In this document: piece after piece, positions 21,095 through 31,691 of the stretch
Layout: the number at the start of each line of letters is the position of its first letter
Position numbering within the stretch: position 1 is the first letter of the stretch
NCBI GenBank assembly: GCA_030694365.1
Contig: JAUXYM010000082.1
Coordinates: forward strand, 62,001 to 126,000
DNA from: Nevskia sp.
GTDB lineage: Bacteria > Pseudomonadota > Gammaproteobacteria > Nevskiales > Nevskiaceae
Length of the DNA: 64,000 nt
Reading direction: 5' to 3'
Program-made: the position numbers and the translations under genes
The notes under the pieces: model-generated
The model's database searches: none
Seen by the model: only the letters and a program-made list of their open reading frames with translations
What the model was told of the DNA's origin: nothing

Positions 21095-21199
21095 TTACTC
21101 AGCGGACCTGAAGTAGGAGCACAGAAGAGAAAATATTCATTATGTTTTTCAATAACATAGAAATACAAAATGTCGCTTTACTTGGCGACTTCTGAGTAA
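21095..21199. mobile_element. 105-bp MITE-like element, copy 1 (intergenic)
   Basis: Begins TTACTCAG, ends CTGAGTAA (8-bp TIR); internal TATGTT-N7-AACATA hairpin; AT-rich; identical to 46119-46223. Confidence 0.9.
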
Positions 21200-21236
21200 C
21201 CTTATAATTAAGGAATTACATTCCATAATTACAAGG

Positions 21237-22406
21237 ATGATCGACCGCAAAGCTTTGACTTCATTGCGTACCGCCCTGGCCGAATCACCGGCCGTGGTGC
21301 TGCTCGGCCCGCGTCAGGTCGGCAAGACCACGCTGGCTCTGGCGGTTGCGCAGCAGGCAAGCGAACTGCCCGCTCTGTACCTCGACCTGGAATCACCTGC
21401 CGATCGCGCCAAGCTCGCCGAGCCGGAAATCTATCTCGGCAGTCACGAAGACAAGCTGGTGATCCTCGACGAAATCCAGCGCCTGCCCGAGCTGTTTCAG
21501 ACCTTGCGCGGCTTGATCGATGCGGGCCGGCGGCGAGGCCGCAAAACTGGGCGCTTCCTGCTGCTGGGCTCCGCGTCGATCGAACTGATGCAGCAGTCAA
21601 GCGAATCGCTCGCCGGGCGTATCCGTTATCTGGAGCTGACCCCCGTCCATGCCGGTGAGGTCATTGAAAGCGAGCTCGATACGCTCTGGCTACGCGGCGG
21701 CTTCCCCGAAAGCCTGCTGGCAACAAGCGACGCCGCATCCCTCCGCTGGCGCAGCGCCTTCATCCGCAGCTATCTGGAACGCGACATTCCACAGCTTGGG
21801 CCCAGAATTGCCGCCGAAACCCTGCGCCGCTTCTGGACCATGCTGGCCCATCGCCAGGCCAGCCTGCTCAATCAGGCCGAACTGGCGCGGGCGCTCGGTG
21901 TCGACGGCAAAACCATCGCCTCCTATCTCGACCTGATGGTCGACCTGCTGCTGGTCCGCCGCCTGCCGCCCTGGCATCGCAATGCCGGCAAACGGCTGGT
22001 CAAGTCGCCGAAGGTTTATGTCCGGGACTCAGGCCTGGTCCACGCCCTGCTCGGCATCGAGACGCGCGACGCGCTGCTCGGCCATCCAGTCGCCGGTGGC
22101 AGCTGGGAAGGCATGGTCATCGAATCCCTGCTCGCCTCGGTGCCGGAAGGCACCGAAGCCTGTTTCTACCGCACCGCCGTCGGCGCGGAGATCGACCTCG
22201 TGCTGAGCATTCCCGGCAAGGGCCCCTGGGCGATCGAGATCAAGCGCAGCCTCGCGCCGAAACTCGAACGCGGCTTCCACCACGCCTGCGAGGACGTGCA
22301 GCCGGATGCGGGGTTTGTGGTCTATCCCGGAGCCGAGCGCTATCCGATGGTGGGTGGGGTGGAGGCGATTTCGCTGGCCGGGCTTTGCGAAAAGCTGAAC
22401 GCCTGA
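21237..22406 (+). CDS. ATP-binding protein, AAA + DUF4143
   Basis: Walker A GPRQVGKTTLA, Walker B KLVILDEIQRLPELF, C-terminal YVRDSGLVHALLGI...GSWEGMVIESLL. Confidence 0.9.
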   Translation: MIDRKALTSLRTALAESPAVVLLGPRQVGKTTLALAVAQQASELPALYLDLESPADRAKLAEPEIYLGSHEDKLVILDEIQRLPELFQTLRGLIDAGRRRGRKTGRFLLLGSASIELMQQSSESLAGRIRYLELTPVHAGEVIESELDTLWLRGGFPESLLATSDAASLRWRSAFIRSYLERDIPQLGPRIAAETLRRFWTMLAHRQASLLNQAELARALGVDGKTIASYLDLMVDLLLVRRLPPWHRNAGKRLVKSPKVYVRDSGLVHALLGIETRDALLGHPVAGGSWEGMVIESLLASVPEGTEACFYRTAVGAEIDLVLSIPGKGPWAIEIKRSLAPKLERGFHHACEDVQPDAGFVVYPGAERYPMVGGVEAISLAGLCEKLNA

Positions 22407-22656
22407 ACTGCAGGTCCGCCTCCCCCGCGATAGCGAGGGAGGGCTGGGGAGGGGGCGTTGGACGGCGGCGCAGATCTCAACCGAAGGATGTGGTAGATGA
22501 GTGAGGCGTCACCGTAATTCCCTCGTTGTCAGGCGTCCGGTTCGGTCTACCGCTAGCGGCTTCGAACGATCGTATCTGCGCGCGATAAGCGATCTATCAT
22601 CACCAAACAGAAGCCCCGCCCGGTTGTGCTGTTTCGCCGAGATATGTAGTCACGCG

Positions 22657-24024
22657 ATGATCACCGCCTACCCCGAAAAGAACGCCTTCGGCGCGAAGCT
22701 AAACAGTCTGGTGTCTCCTTCTCGTCCCGTTCAGACCGCCGAGAAGTTGTTCGGCCGCGACAAAGAGCTGGAGCGAATCGATCGTGCCTTCTTCGCGGAG
22801 GGTCGCCACATTTTCATTTACGGCAGCCGGGGAGTGGGCAAGTCGTCTCTTGCGGCGGCAGCAGCAAATCAGCAGCAGAGCGCCGATGCGAACTACATCG
22901 ACGTGTCGTGCTCCCGCGACGCGACCTTGGCCAGCATCGTAGCCAACATTGCGCAGACGGCATTAGGTCAAAACCTGCTTCAGAACAAATCGAGCACCAC
23001 GTCGTTTGGTGCGAGTCTTAGTGTCGTAACTGCCAGCCACACTGTGAACAGTGCAGCCCCTGTGATCGCGAGTGCAATTCGGACATTGCCCGACGCGGTC
23101 GAAGTCCTGCGTCAAGCTGCTGAGACGCATTCAAAGAATCCGGTGGTGGTGCTCGACGAATTCAACCTGCTAGCTGACGCTGCCGAGCGAACTGCGTTCT
23201 CCGATCTTCTGAAGATACTTGGCGACAAGAAGGTCGGGCTGCGCTTCATATTCACAGGCGTCGCTGAAAGCCTCAACGAACTGCTCGGCGCTAACGAATC
23301 TGCATATCGCCAGCTTGAGACCATCGAACTCCCGAAACTGGCATATCAGGCCCGCATGGACATCGTGCAGGACGTGGCAGATGGTCTGGGTGTTTCTGTC
23401 GATCGAGATTTCATCATTCGCATCGCCTCAATTAGTGATGGCTTTCCCTATTACGTGCATCTGTTGACTGAGAAGCTGATGTGGCGAGTTTTCGATGATC
23501 AGGAGATCATTGACGAGGCCAACGACGACCACTTTGAGGAGGCAGTAAAAGATGCGATCGAAACGATTGCTGCCCAGCTGAAGCGTCCTTACGAGCTAGC
23601 CCTTCGCCAGCGTTCGGGGGACATAGAGCCGGTGATCTGGGCTACCGCCGATGGCGATGTTCTCGCGCGATTTGTAGACGAGATGTATCAGTCTTACCAG
23701 CGCATCATGGAGCAGCTCGACGAGGCTCCTCTGGACCGAAAGACATTTATGAGCCGTCTACAGACGCTTCGTAAGGAGACTTCGGGAGGCATCCTTGTTC
23801 GTGACATTAAGCCCGGCCTGTACACATACCGCGAGAAGATGTTGCGCGGCTACGTCCGCCTGCAAGCCGAGGCCAACCACATTCGGCTCCCTGGTGATGT
23901 GTCATATACACCTGAGAGGCAAGTGATTCGTGCGCCTTCGCGGGCAAGCACAGGGTTTCATGGACCATCAACTCCAAAGGGCTTTCGGTTCCGAGGAGAA
24001 AAGAAACCGTCATCACGGAGTTAG
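22657..24024 (+). CDS. orphan AAA/STAND-like ATPase, function unknown
   Basis: Walker A GSRGVGKSS, Walker B VVVLDEF, FIFTGV sensor-like segment; visibly lower GC than neighbours. Confidence 0.8.
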   Translation: MITAYPEKNAFGAKLNSLVSPSRPVQTAEKLFGRDKELERIDRAFFAEGRHIFIYGSRGVGKSSLAAAAANQQQSADANYIDVSCSRDATLASIVANIAQTALGQNLLQNKSSTTSFGASLSVVTASHTVNSAAPVIASAIRTLPDAVEVLRQAAETHSKNPVVVLDEFNLLADAAERTAFSDLLKILGDKKVGLRFIFTGVAESLNELLGANESAYRQLETIELPKLAYQARMDIVQDVADGLGVSVDRDFIIRIASISDGFPYYVHLLTEKLMWRVFDDQEIIDEANDDHFEEAVKDAIETIAAQLKRPYELALRQRSGDIEPVIWATADGDVLARFVDEMYQSYQRIMEQLDEAPLDRKTFMSRLQTLRKETSGGILVRDIKPGLYTYREKMLRGYVRLQAEANHIRLPGDVSYTPERQVIRAPSRASTGFHGPSTPKGFRFRGEKKPSSRS

Positions 24025-24134
24025 ATAGTTACGCCGCCTCCGGATGCCGCTCATTCTTGCAGGGCGCACCGGTCATTTACAGCGGCACAGCCAAGTAATA
24101 CCATCACCTCATACCATCACATTCGGAAGCTGTC

Positions 24135-24437
24135 ATGGCCCTGATGACTGTTCGTGCCACCTACTCGCTTGATGCCGAGACGACGAAGACCATCGGCGCG
24201 CTGGCGAAGCGCTGGCAGATCTCGCAGGCCGAGGTCGTGCGGCGTTCTGTGAAGCTCGCGGCCGAGCAGGTGGCTGCGGAGCCGGCACCGATGACGCCGG
24301 CTGATGTCATCGCGCATTACCGGCAACACGGCCTGCCGCGGAGTTGGACCGAGATGAAAAAGATCATTGCGGCACAGCGTCGCGAGCGGCATGAAGATGA
24401 TGTCGAGCGACTGAGCCGGACGACGAAAGAGACGTGA
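24135..24437 (+). CDS. ribbon-helix-helix antitoxin-like protein
   Basis: TVRATYSLDAETTKTIGALAKRWQISQAEVVRRSV RHH; overlaps downstream PIN gene. Confidence 0.82.
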   Translation: MALMTVRATYSLDAETTKTIGALAKRWQISQAEVVRRSVKLAAEQVAAEPAPMTPADVIAHYRQHGLPRSWTEMKKIIAAQRRERHEDDVERLSRTTKET

Positions 24438-24814
24438 TCCATCTCGATGCCAACATTCTCGTCACGCTGCCGTATCTGATCGAGCAGAATCACCCCTTAA
24501 TCGAACGAATCGGCAACGGCGAGCAAGCAGCCGTCTGCGCGCCGGTTTGGTACGAATTCCTGATTGGACCCTTGAGCGAATCCGAGCGCGATCTGGCCCG
24601 GCACTTTATTCGTAATGACGTCGTGCCGTTGACGGCGGAAGACGCTGCCTTGGCCGCCGAACTATTCAATCGCGCCGGGCGCAAACGCAGCCTGAAGACT
24701 GATGCGCTCATTGCCGCCGCGGCGATAAGAGCGAAGGTCGAATTCCTGACCTTCAATACCGCTGACTTCAAGCCCTTCGTTCGAGACGGCCTGCGTCTGT
24801 TCGAAGCACCGTAG
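24434..24814 (+). CDS. PIN domain (VapC-like) toxin, GTG start
   Basis: IHLDANILV...KTDALIAAAAIRAKVEFLTFNTADF PIN acidic residues; 4-nt overlap with antitoxin stop. Confidence 0.88.
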   Translation: MIHLDANILVTLPYLIEQNHPLIERIGNGEQAAVCAPVWYEFLIGPLSESERDLARHFIRNDVVPLTAEDAALAAELFNRAGRKRSLKTDALIAAAAIRAKVEFLTFNTADFKPFVRDGLRLFEAP

Positions 24815-24829
24815 CAGGCGGGCTCTCCC

Positions 24830-26458
24830 TCAACGCTCCACCGCCGCGCCCTGCTCCCGCGTATCCAGAAACCGGATGTCCGGAAACCGTTCCTTGGTCA
24901 TCTGCAGGTTGACGTTGCTGCTGGCCAGATAGACCAGATAGCCAGCGTGGTCGATGGCCAGGCGGACTTCGTTCTTGTCGCGGAATTCCTTGAGCTTCTT
25001 CGGGTCGTCGCAGGACACCCAGCGGGCGGTCGATACCGTCGCGGCTTCGAAGATCGATTCGACGCTGTACTCGTCGCGCAGCCGGTACTGCACCACTTCG
25101 AACTGCAGCACGCCGACCGCACCGAGGATCACGTCGTTGTTGGTGATCGGGCGATAGACCTGGGTGGCACCCTCTTCGCAGAGCTGGTCGAGGCCCTTGT
25201 TGAGCTGCTTGGATTTCAGCGGATCCTTCAGGATCACGCGGCGGAACAAGTCTGGCGCGAAGTTCGGGATGCCGGTGAAGTTCAGGGCTTCGCCTTCGGT
25301 GAAGGAATCGCCGATGGCGATGGTGCCGTGGTTGTGCAAGCCGATGATGTCGCCGGGGAAGGCTTCCTCGACCGCTTCGCGATCCGCCGCCATGAAGGTC
25401 AGCGCGCTGTTGATGCGCACCGGGCCGCCAAGGCGCACCGAGTGCAGGCTCATGCCCTTGCGATAGACGCCGGAACAGACTCTCAGGAAGGCGACGCGAT
25501 CGCGATGCTTCGGGTCCATGTTCGCCTGGATTTTGAACACGAAGCCGCTGAATTTCTTGTGCTCGGGATAGATCTCGTGCTCGACCTCGTTGAAGGTCGC
25601 GGTGCGTGGCTGTGGGCCGGGTGCCCAGTCGACGAAGCCGTTGAGCAGTTCGCGAACACCGAAGTTGTTGATCGCCGAGCCGCAGAACACCGGCGTCAGC
25701 TTGGCGGCGCGATACAGGTCGAGATCGAAGGCGGTACCGGCCATCTGCAGCAGTTCGATCTCGTCGAGCAAGGTCTTGTAGACCGGCCCGAAGCGCTCGG
25801 CGAGGCCCGGTGCGTGCAGACCATCGACGGTCTCGATGTCGGAAATCCGGTGCTTGTCGCCGCTATACAGATAGAAACGATCTTCGAGCAGGTGATAAAC
25901 GCCCTCGAATTCGGTGCCCATGCCCAGCGGCCAGGTGATCGGCGTGCAGGCCAGGCCGAGCACTTTCTCGACTTCGTCGAGCAGCTCCAGCGGCGGCCGG
26001 CCGAAGCGATCGAACTTGTTGATGAAGGTGATGATCGGCGTATCGCGCAGGCGGCAGACTTCCATCAGCTTGATGGTGCGCGGCTCAACGCCCTTGGCAG
26101 CGTCGATGACCATCAGTGCCGAGTCGACCGCGGTCAGCGTGCGGTAGGTGTCTTCGCTGAAGTCTTCATGGCCCGGCGTATCGAGCAGGTTGACGATCTT
26201 GCCGTTGTACGGGAACTGCATCACCGACGTCGTGATCGAGATGCCGCGCTGCTGTTCCAGCGCCATCCAGTCCGAGGTTGCATGACGGCTGGCCTTGCGT
26301 CCCTTGACGGTGCCGGCGAGCTGGATCGCGCCGCCGAACAGCAGCAGCTTTTCGGTCAGCGTGGTCTTGCCGGCATCGGGATGGGAAATGATCGCGAAGG
26401 TGCGGCGCAGTGCGGCGGCTTCGGCGAGCGCGCCGGCGGGAGTGGAAACAGCGGTCAT
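24830..26458 (-). CDS. prfC: peptide chain release factor 3
   Basis: [65 protein letters not shown]. Confidence 0.97.
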   Translation of the reverse strand: MTAVSTPAGALAEAAALRRTFAIISHPDAGKTTLTEKLLLFGGAIQLAGTVKGRKASRHATSDWMALEQQRGISITTSVMQFPYNGKIVNLLDTPGHEDFSEDTYRTLTAVDSALMVIDAAKGVEPRTIKLMEVCRLRDTPIITFINKFDRFGRPPLELLDEVEKVLGLACTPITWPLGMGTEFEGVYHLLEDRFYLYSGDKHRISDIETVDGLHAPGLAERFGPVYKTLLDEIELLQMAGTAFDLDLYRAAKLTPVFCGSAINNFGVRELLNGFVDWAPGPQPRTATFNEVEHEIYPEHKKFSGFVFKIQANMDPKHRDRVAFLRVCSGVYRKGMSLHSVRLGGPVRINSALTFMAADREAVEEAFPGDIIGLHNHGTIAIGDSFTEGEALNFTGIPNFAPDLFRRVILKDPLKSKQLNKGLDQLCEEGATQVYRPITNNDVILGAVGVLQFEVVQYRLRDEYSVESIFEAATVSTARWVSCDDPKKLKEFRDKNEVRLAIDHAGYLVYLASSNVNLQMTKERFPDIRFLDTREQGAAVER

Positions 26459-26530
26459 GGCAACGGGCAGCCGGGGAAAGCACGGAAAACTTGCGGGCAG
26501 CGATTGTATCGCAGGGTCTATCGTCGGCTT

Positions 26531-27742
26531 CTAGGGTGTCAGCGTCAGGTTCCACAGCACTTGGTAGTCGTAGGCCTGGTCGACCGCCTGATTGACGTTG
26601 GGCATTTCGGTCCAGCGCCCGACCAGGCCGAGCCCGACATGCCGAGTGGCGAGCTGGCGGGCGATCCAGCGATCGAAGGCCAAGCCGAGCTCGACGCTGT
26701 TGGTCGCCAGGCCGATGCCCGGTGTTTCGTTCGGCAGGAACCACAGCGGATCAGCCTCGCGCTGCAGCGAGGCCGACAGCAGCAGATCGCTGTACTGACG
26801 GCTCAGGCTGGCGCGCGCCGACCAGTCGAACGGTGCGCGGGCATCGCCAGGCACGCTGGCGTGACGGACGGCGACCGAAGAATCTGCGGTCAGCTTGCCG
26901 ATGGTCTGCGAGCGACTGGCACCGAGTTCGTAGCCGGGCGTTTGCAGCGCCCGGTTGGCGTTCAGACGTTCGGCGGCTTCCAGCACCAGCAGATGCACGC
27001 TGCTGTTCGAGCGCTGGCGCTGCCATTGCCAGGTTGCCGAATAGCGGCTGACCTCGACGCCGGACCAGCCGCGATCCGGTGCGCTCGCCCGGCAGCCCTG
27101 ACCCTGCAGCTTCAGACCGTCGCCGCTGCTGCCGGTGAGCAGCGCGCCGGGAAGTTCGAGGCTGCCGCTGAGCTGACAGCTGAACGGCAGCGCTTGCGCG
27201 GCGGCATCGGCCGGCGTCCAGCGCAGGCCGATCGCCACCGGCGCCGGCGACCATTGAAGTTGTGCCGAACGGTTGGTCGCCAGGGCTTCCGGCGTCAGCA
27301 GGCCGCGAGTGCTTTCCTGGGCGCTGATCATCAGCGGCTGCGCGAGCAGGAACGGCAGGCGCATCCGCAGGCTTTGCTGGAAGCTTTCGCCGCCCAGCAG
27401 TTGCGAGGGCAGCAGCGGGATTTCACTGGCCGCGGCGCTGGCATCGGCGGGCGGCAGCGACGGCAGCAGCGAATAGCGGGCGTCGTAATCGAGCAGGCTG
27501 GCGGGCGCGGCGAAACGCAGCCTGCCATCAAGCAGCGGGTTGCGGTCGATGCTGCCGCGCTGCAGCGGGTTGTCGGTCTTCAACGCCAGCTGGTAGCGAG
27601 CGGGATCGATCAATTCCGGCAGTTCCGTGGACTGTGAAGCGCAGCCGCCCAGCACGAATACGACGGGCAGGAGCACGATCGGCAATGCAGCGTTTCGCAC
27701 GCTGGCGATCCTTCGCCGGCTTGGCAACTTCCTGTTCACCAC
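26531..27742 (-). CDS. hypothetical lipoprotein, possibly outer-membrane (start uncertain, GTG)
   Basis: VLGGCAS lipobox and alternating amphipathic C-terminal segments; the annotated upstream extension is probably spurious. Confidence 0.65.
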   Translation of the reverse strand: MVNRKLPSRRRIASVRNAALPIVLLPVVFVLGGCASQSTELPELIDPARYQLALKTDNPLQRGSIDRNPLLDGRLRFAAPASLLDYDARYSLLPSLPPADASAAASEIPLLPSQLLGGESFQQSLRMRLPFLLAQPLMISAQESTRGLLTPEALATNRSAQLQWSPAPVAIGLRWTPADAAAQALPFSCQLSGSLELPGALLTGSSGDGLKLQGQGCRASAPDRGWSGVEVSRYSATWQWQRQRSNSSVHLLVLEAAERLNANRALQTPGYELGASRSQTIGKLTADSSVAVRHASVPGDARAPFDWSARASLSRQYSDLLLSASLQREADPLWFLPNETPGIGLATNSVELGLAFDRWIARQLATRHVGLGLVGRWTEMPNVNQAVDQAYDYQVLWNLTLTP

Positions 27743-27882
27743 ATTGCGACCCCCAACAGGCGGGTGAAAGTTCCCTGACTGCCGGTTTTGTCCACCCTGG
27801 CGCCGAGCTTGTCGATGCGCTGGCTGCGCGGTAGCGTCGGCTCGCAGAATGTAAAAAAGACCGGGACTCGGGAGGGCGGGCC

Positions 27883-29505
27883 ATGGCAAGAACACCGGCA
27901 TTCGGCTTTCTGGCGCGGGCGATCGCGCTGGCGAAAGCTTCTGAAACCAGCGACCGGCCGATCGCCGATTGCCTCGCCGAGCTTGAAGCGAACGCGGCGA
28001 CCATCTCGCGGCGTCACTTCCTGCGCGCCTCTGGCTACGCGGCAACAGCCGCCGCGCTGGCCGCATGTGCGACGACGGGCAGCGGCAGCGGCAGCGAAGC
28101 CGAAGTCGCCGTAGTCGGTGCCGGTATCGGCGGCCTGGTTGCGGCCTACCGGCTGAAGCAGGCCGGGGTGCGGGTGACGCTGTATGAGGCGCAGGCCCGG
28201 ATCGGCGGCCGCATCTGGTCGTCGTCCGATTACTTCGCCGATGGCCAGGTCGTCGAACTCGGGGCCGAGCTGATCGATACGCCGCACAGCCACATGCGCG
28301 GCCTCGCCGAGGAATTCGGCCTGATCCTCGACGACTTCGCGACCGACGCTCCGCTCAAGGAGGCCGAGACCTGGTACTTCGGTGGCGCGCGCTACAGCAC
28401 CGAACAGGTGGCCATAGCGTTCAAGCCGGTGGCGGCCGCGATCATTCGCGACACCGCCACGCTCGGCGATGACGCACCGAGCGCGCAGACACCGGACGCC
28501 GCACGCGCGCTCGATGGCATCAGCATCAGCCAGTGGCTGGAACATGAAGGCGTCAGCGGCTGGCTGAAAGCGCTGATCGAGGTCGCTTACACCACCGAGA
28601 TGGGCCTGGATTGCGACGAGCAATCAGCCCTCAATCTGCTGACCCTGATCGGCACCGATCCCGGCGAGTTCGTGGTTTTCGGCAGCAGCGACGAGCGCTT
28701 CCACGTGCGCGGCGGCAACGATCTGATCGTCCGTCGGCTGGGGCAGAAGCTGGCCAGCAACATCGAGTCGGAGTCGCGGCTGCTGGCGCTCGCGCAGGAC
28801 AGCAATGGTCGCTATCGCCTGAGCTTCAGCCGCAATGGCGCGACCCGTGTAGCAACGGCCAGCCACGTAGTGCTGGCACTGCCATTCACGATGCTCCGGC
28901 AGGTCGAGATCAAGCTGCCATTGCCGCCATCGAAAACCAATGCCATCGCGAAGCTGCGCTACGGCACCAACGCCAAGCTGATGATCGGCTTCAGCGAACG
29001 CCTGTGGCGCACGCGCTACGACGCCGGGGCGGCGACGTTCAGTGATCTTCCCTACCAGACCAGTTGGGAAACCACGCGCCTGCAGCCGGGTACGGGTGGC
29101 GTGCTGGTCAACTTCGTCGGCGGTCGGCATGGCCTGGCGATCGGCGAGGGTACGGCCAGCGAGCAAGCCGCGAAAACCGTTGCCGATCTCGATCGCGTCT
29201 ATCCGGGGCTGGCCGCGATGCGCGCGGATCAGAAGCAGGTGCGCCTGCACTGGCCGTCGAATCCTTACGTCGGTGGCAGCTACTCCTGCTATCAGCCGGG
29301 CGACTGGACCAGCCTGCGTGGCAGCATCGGCGATCCGGTGGGCCGCCTGCATTTCGCCGGCGAGCACGCTTCGTTCGACAACTGGGGCTTCATGGAAGGC
29401 GGTGCCGAAACCGGCACCCAGGCAGCGGACGCGATCCTTGCCGATCTGGGTCTCAAGTCACCGCAGGCCGGCCTGATCCGGCACCTCGCTTACGGCATCG
29501 CCTGA
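27883..29505 (+). CDS. flavin monoamine oxidase family protein with twin-arginine-type N-terminus
   Basis: SRRHFLRASGYAATAAALAAC; VAVVGAGIGGLVAAYRLKQAGVRVTLYEAQARIGGR; GRLHFAGEHAS. Confidence 0.92.
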   Translation: MARTPAFGFLARAIALAKASETSDRPIADCLAELEANAATISRRHFLRASGYAATAAALAACATTGSGSGSEAEVAVVGAGIGGLVAAYRLKQAGVRVTLYEAQARIGGRIWSSSDYFADGQVVELGAELIDTPHSHMRGLAEEFGLILDDFATDAPLKEAETWYFGGARYSTEQVAIAFKPVAAAIIRDTATLGDDAPSAQTPDAARALDGISISQWLEHEGVSGWLKALIEVAYTTEMGLDCDEQSALNLLTLIGTDPGEFVVFGSSDERFHVRGGNDLIVRRLGQKLASNIESESRLLALAQDSNGRYRLSFSRNGATRVATASHVVLALPFTMLRQVEIKLPLPPSKTNAIAKLRYGTNAKLMIGFSERLWRTRYDAGAATFSDLPYQTSWETTRLQPGTGGVLVNFVGGRHGLAIGEGTASEQAAKTVADLDRVYPGLAAMRADQKQVRLHWPSNPYVGGSYSCYQPGDWTSLRGSIGDPVGRLHFAGEHASFDNWGFMEGGAETGTQAADAILADLGLKSPQAGLIRHLAYGIA

Positions 29506-29508
29506 CGT

Positions 29509-30276
29509 TCAGGCAAAGCCATAAGCCGACATGCTCAGGCCGCCAAAGGCATAGCTCTCGTGCAGCTTGGTCGCGGCATTGCCGGCGGCGGCGGCGGTGA
29601 ACAGCGGCATCAGGTGATCGTCGGTCGGGTGGGCGCGGACTGCCGATGGCGCCTGGGCCCGATAGTCGAGCAGTGCTGTGCGATCGGCAGTCAGCAGCTT
29701 GTCGCTGATCCAGTGATCGAAGGCCATCGCCCAGTCGGTTGCCGGTGAAAATTCGGGGCCGATCTCGCGCAGGTTGTGGACCAGGCTGCCGCTGCCGATC
29801 AGCAGCACATCGCCGTCATCGAGCAGCGGCCGCAGCGCCTCGCCGAGCGCCCAGTGCGCCGTGGCATCGCCGTTGGAAGTGCTGACCTGGACGATCGGCA
29901 CATCGGCGTCCGGCCAGATCAGCATCAGCGGCACCCAGACGCCGTGATCGATCTGCGGATTGCTGTCGCTGGCCGTCGGCAGCCCGGCTGTGCGGATCGC
30001 CTGCTGCACGCGCTCGGCCAGGGCGGCATCGCCGGCGGGTGCGTACTGCAACTGGTACAGCTCGGCCGGGAAGCCGCCGAAGTCGTGCCAGGCCTGGTAG
30101 CGCGTCGCCTGCTTGACCGGAAAGCCACGGGTCATCCAGTGCGGCGACACCACGATCGCCGCCTTCGGCTTCGGCAAGGTCTTGCCGAGCGAGCGCAGGA
30201 AGGCGTTCGCGGCGTGCTGGCTGGTCGCCAGGCTCGGCGCGCCGTGGCTGAGGAACAGGCTGCGATAGGGGAGCAT
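29509..30276 (-). CDS. DODA-type extradiol aromatic ring-opening dioxygenase (YgiD-like)
   Basis: LFLSHGAPSLA, AIVVSPHWMTRG, ATRYQAWHDFGGFPAELYQLQYAPAG, DHGVWVPL. Confidence 0.93.
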   Translation of the reverse strand: MLPYRSLFLSHGAPSLATSQHAANAFLRSLGKTLPKPKAAIVVSPHWMTRGFPVKQATRYQAWHDFGGFPAELYQLQYAPAGDAALAERVQQAIRTAGLPTASDSNPQIDHGVWVPLMLIWPDADVPIVQVSTSNGDATAHWALGEALRPLLDDGDVLLIGSGSLVHNLREIGPEFSPATDWAMAFDHWISDKLLTADRTALLDYRAQAPSAVRAHPTDDHLMPLFTAAAAGNAATKLHESYAFGGLSMSAYGFA

Positions 30277-30302
30277 CGGGGTCGTCGTAAGCAGGTGGGA
30301 GC

Positions 30303-30869
30303 TCAGGGTGCCGGATCGCCGAGATTGCCGGCGATGATGCCGGTCGGCAGGCCGTCGATGCTCAGGGTGTTGCGGCTGGTCCAGTACTCGCGCAGGCCGT
30401 CATCGCCTTTTCCGATCGCCCAGTCGCGCAGCCGGTCTCGCGGACCACGGAAATCGTAGTACGGCACCGCGAAGCCGCAGGAGGTCTGCACCTGCTCGAT
30501 GGCGAGCTCGAAGATCTGTCGCGCGCCCGGCAGCGGTGAAAACTGCGCATACAGCGCGGCCCAGTCGGCATCGCGCTGATGCACGGCGCGGGCCTGGCCG
30601 TAGACGCGCAGGATCTTCGGATCGCCGTCGAAGGCGCAGAACATCAGGGTCATGCGCGGCTTGATCGCCACGTGGGCGGCGGATTCGTTGCCGCTGCCGG
30701 TCGCGTTGAGCCAGATCAGCCGGTCCGGGGCCAGCACGCGCAGGCTGTCCATGCCTTTCGGCGACAGGTTGATGCGGCTGTCGGCGGTCGCGGTGGCGAC
30801 GAAGTAGAGCTGCTGGGCGGTGATGAACGCGGTCTGGGCCGGGTTCAGGGTCGGCGATGACGTGGCCAT
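30303..30869 (-). CDS. pyridoxamine 5'-phosphate oxidase (PNPOx-like) family protein
   Basis: QLYFVATATADSRINLSPKGMDSLRVLAPDRLIWLNATGSGNESAAH; CGFAVPYYDFRGPRD. Confidence 0.88.
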   Translation of the reverse strand: MATSSPTLNPAQTAFITAQQLYFVATATADSRINLSPKGMDSLRVLAPDRLIWLNATGSGNESAAHVAIKPRMTLMFCAFDGDPKILRVYGQARAVHQRDADWAALYAQFSPLPGARQIFELAIEQVQTSCGFAVPYYDFRGPRDRLRDWAIGKGDDGLREYWTSRNTLSIDGLPTGIIAGNLGDPAP

Positions 30870-30923
30870 CAGGCAGATTCCGGAAAGTGCTGCGCCAAAT
30901 CTTACGCCGGGCTGGTGCGTCAA

Positions 30924-31691
30924 TCAGCTAAGTCGCGTGCCAAGCACGATGCCGCGTTCGCGCAAGCCTTCGAGGATTTCCGCACCGGCGCTGACCACGT
31001 CGTCGACCTCCGGGTGCTGCAATTCCTCGGCGATCTGTTCGAGCAGTGTGTAGCCCGAGGCCTCCGGCTGTTGTTCGGCCAGGGTCAGCAGCCGCGCCGT
31101 CACCGCATTGACCTCGACGAACTTCACTTCGTCGAGCCGGTTGCGATGGACGACCAGGAACGTCTGCGCAGCGCCGGGTTGAGTCGGCTGGAAATCCGGG
31201 CCGATGCGCTGCACTGGCCAGTCATAGGCCAGGGTCCAGCACAGCGGCGAGATGATCGGCGGCGCGGCGAGCAGATCGCCATTCGGATGGGCCAGCAAGG
31301 TAGCTGGCGGCGGGTCTTCGGCCGTGCTCAGCGCCAGTTCCACCCATTCGTAATGCGCGAGCTGCGCCAGGAACGGCGGGTCGCCCGCATGCTCGCCACG
31401 GCCATCGGCGAGCCAGTCGACAAACGCCTCGGCCAGCTTGCGGAACAGCGGCGTGCGGGCGTCGTGCCGGGCGTAGAAATCCCGGACCAGCGCCAGCCAG
31501 TGCTCGTCGGCCAGGATGCGCCGCACGACCGGGAAAGCCTTGGCGAGCAGGGTTTCGATGTTGTTGAAGAACAGGCGGCGATACACCGCCATGCGCTCCG
31601 GCGCGACGTCATCGGGCGGCGGATTCGCATCCGGATCGCGCAGATGGGCGGCGAAGCGCGCCTGCTGCGCCTGCAGTGAGTCCTCAGCCAC
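30924..31691 (-). CDS. HvfC/DUF2063-like protein (putative DNA-binding domain family)
   Basis: [44 protein letters not shown]; overlaps the DUF692 gene. Confidence 0.88.
   Translation of the reverse strand: MAEDSLQAQQARFAAHLRDPDANPPPDDVAPERMAVYRRLFFNNIETLLAKAFPVVRRILADEHWLALVRDFYARHDARTPLFRKLAEAFVDWLADGRGEHAGDPPFLAQLAHYEWVELALSTAEDPPPATLLAHPNGDLLAAPPIISPLCWTLAYDWPVQRIGPDFQPTQPGAAQTFLVVHRNRLDEVKFVEVNAVTARLLTLAEQQPEASGYTLLEQIAEELQHPEVDDVVSAGAEILEGLRERGIVLGTRLS

Noticed and set aside
22419-22442. CCTCCCCCGC-GATA-GCGAGGGAGG hairpin after the DUF4143 gene
   Set aside because: Imperfect and single in this window; could be a terminator or dispersed repeat but not supportable alone.
24947-27637. 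896-aa plus-strand ORF
   Set aside because: Antisense shadow of prfC and the downstream lipoprotein gene; Arg/Gln/Val-biased composition with no family motifs, typical in high-GC DNA.
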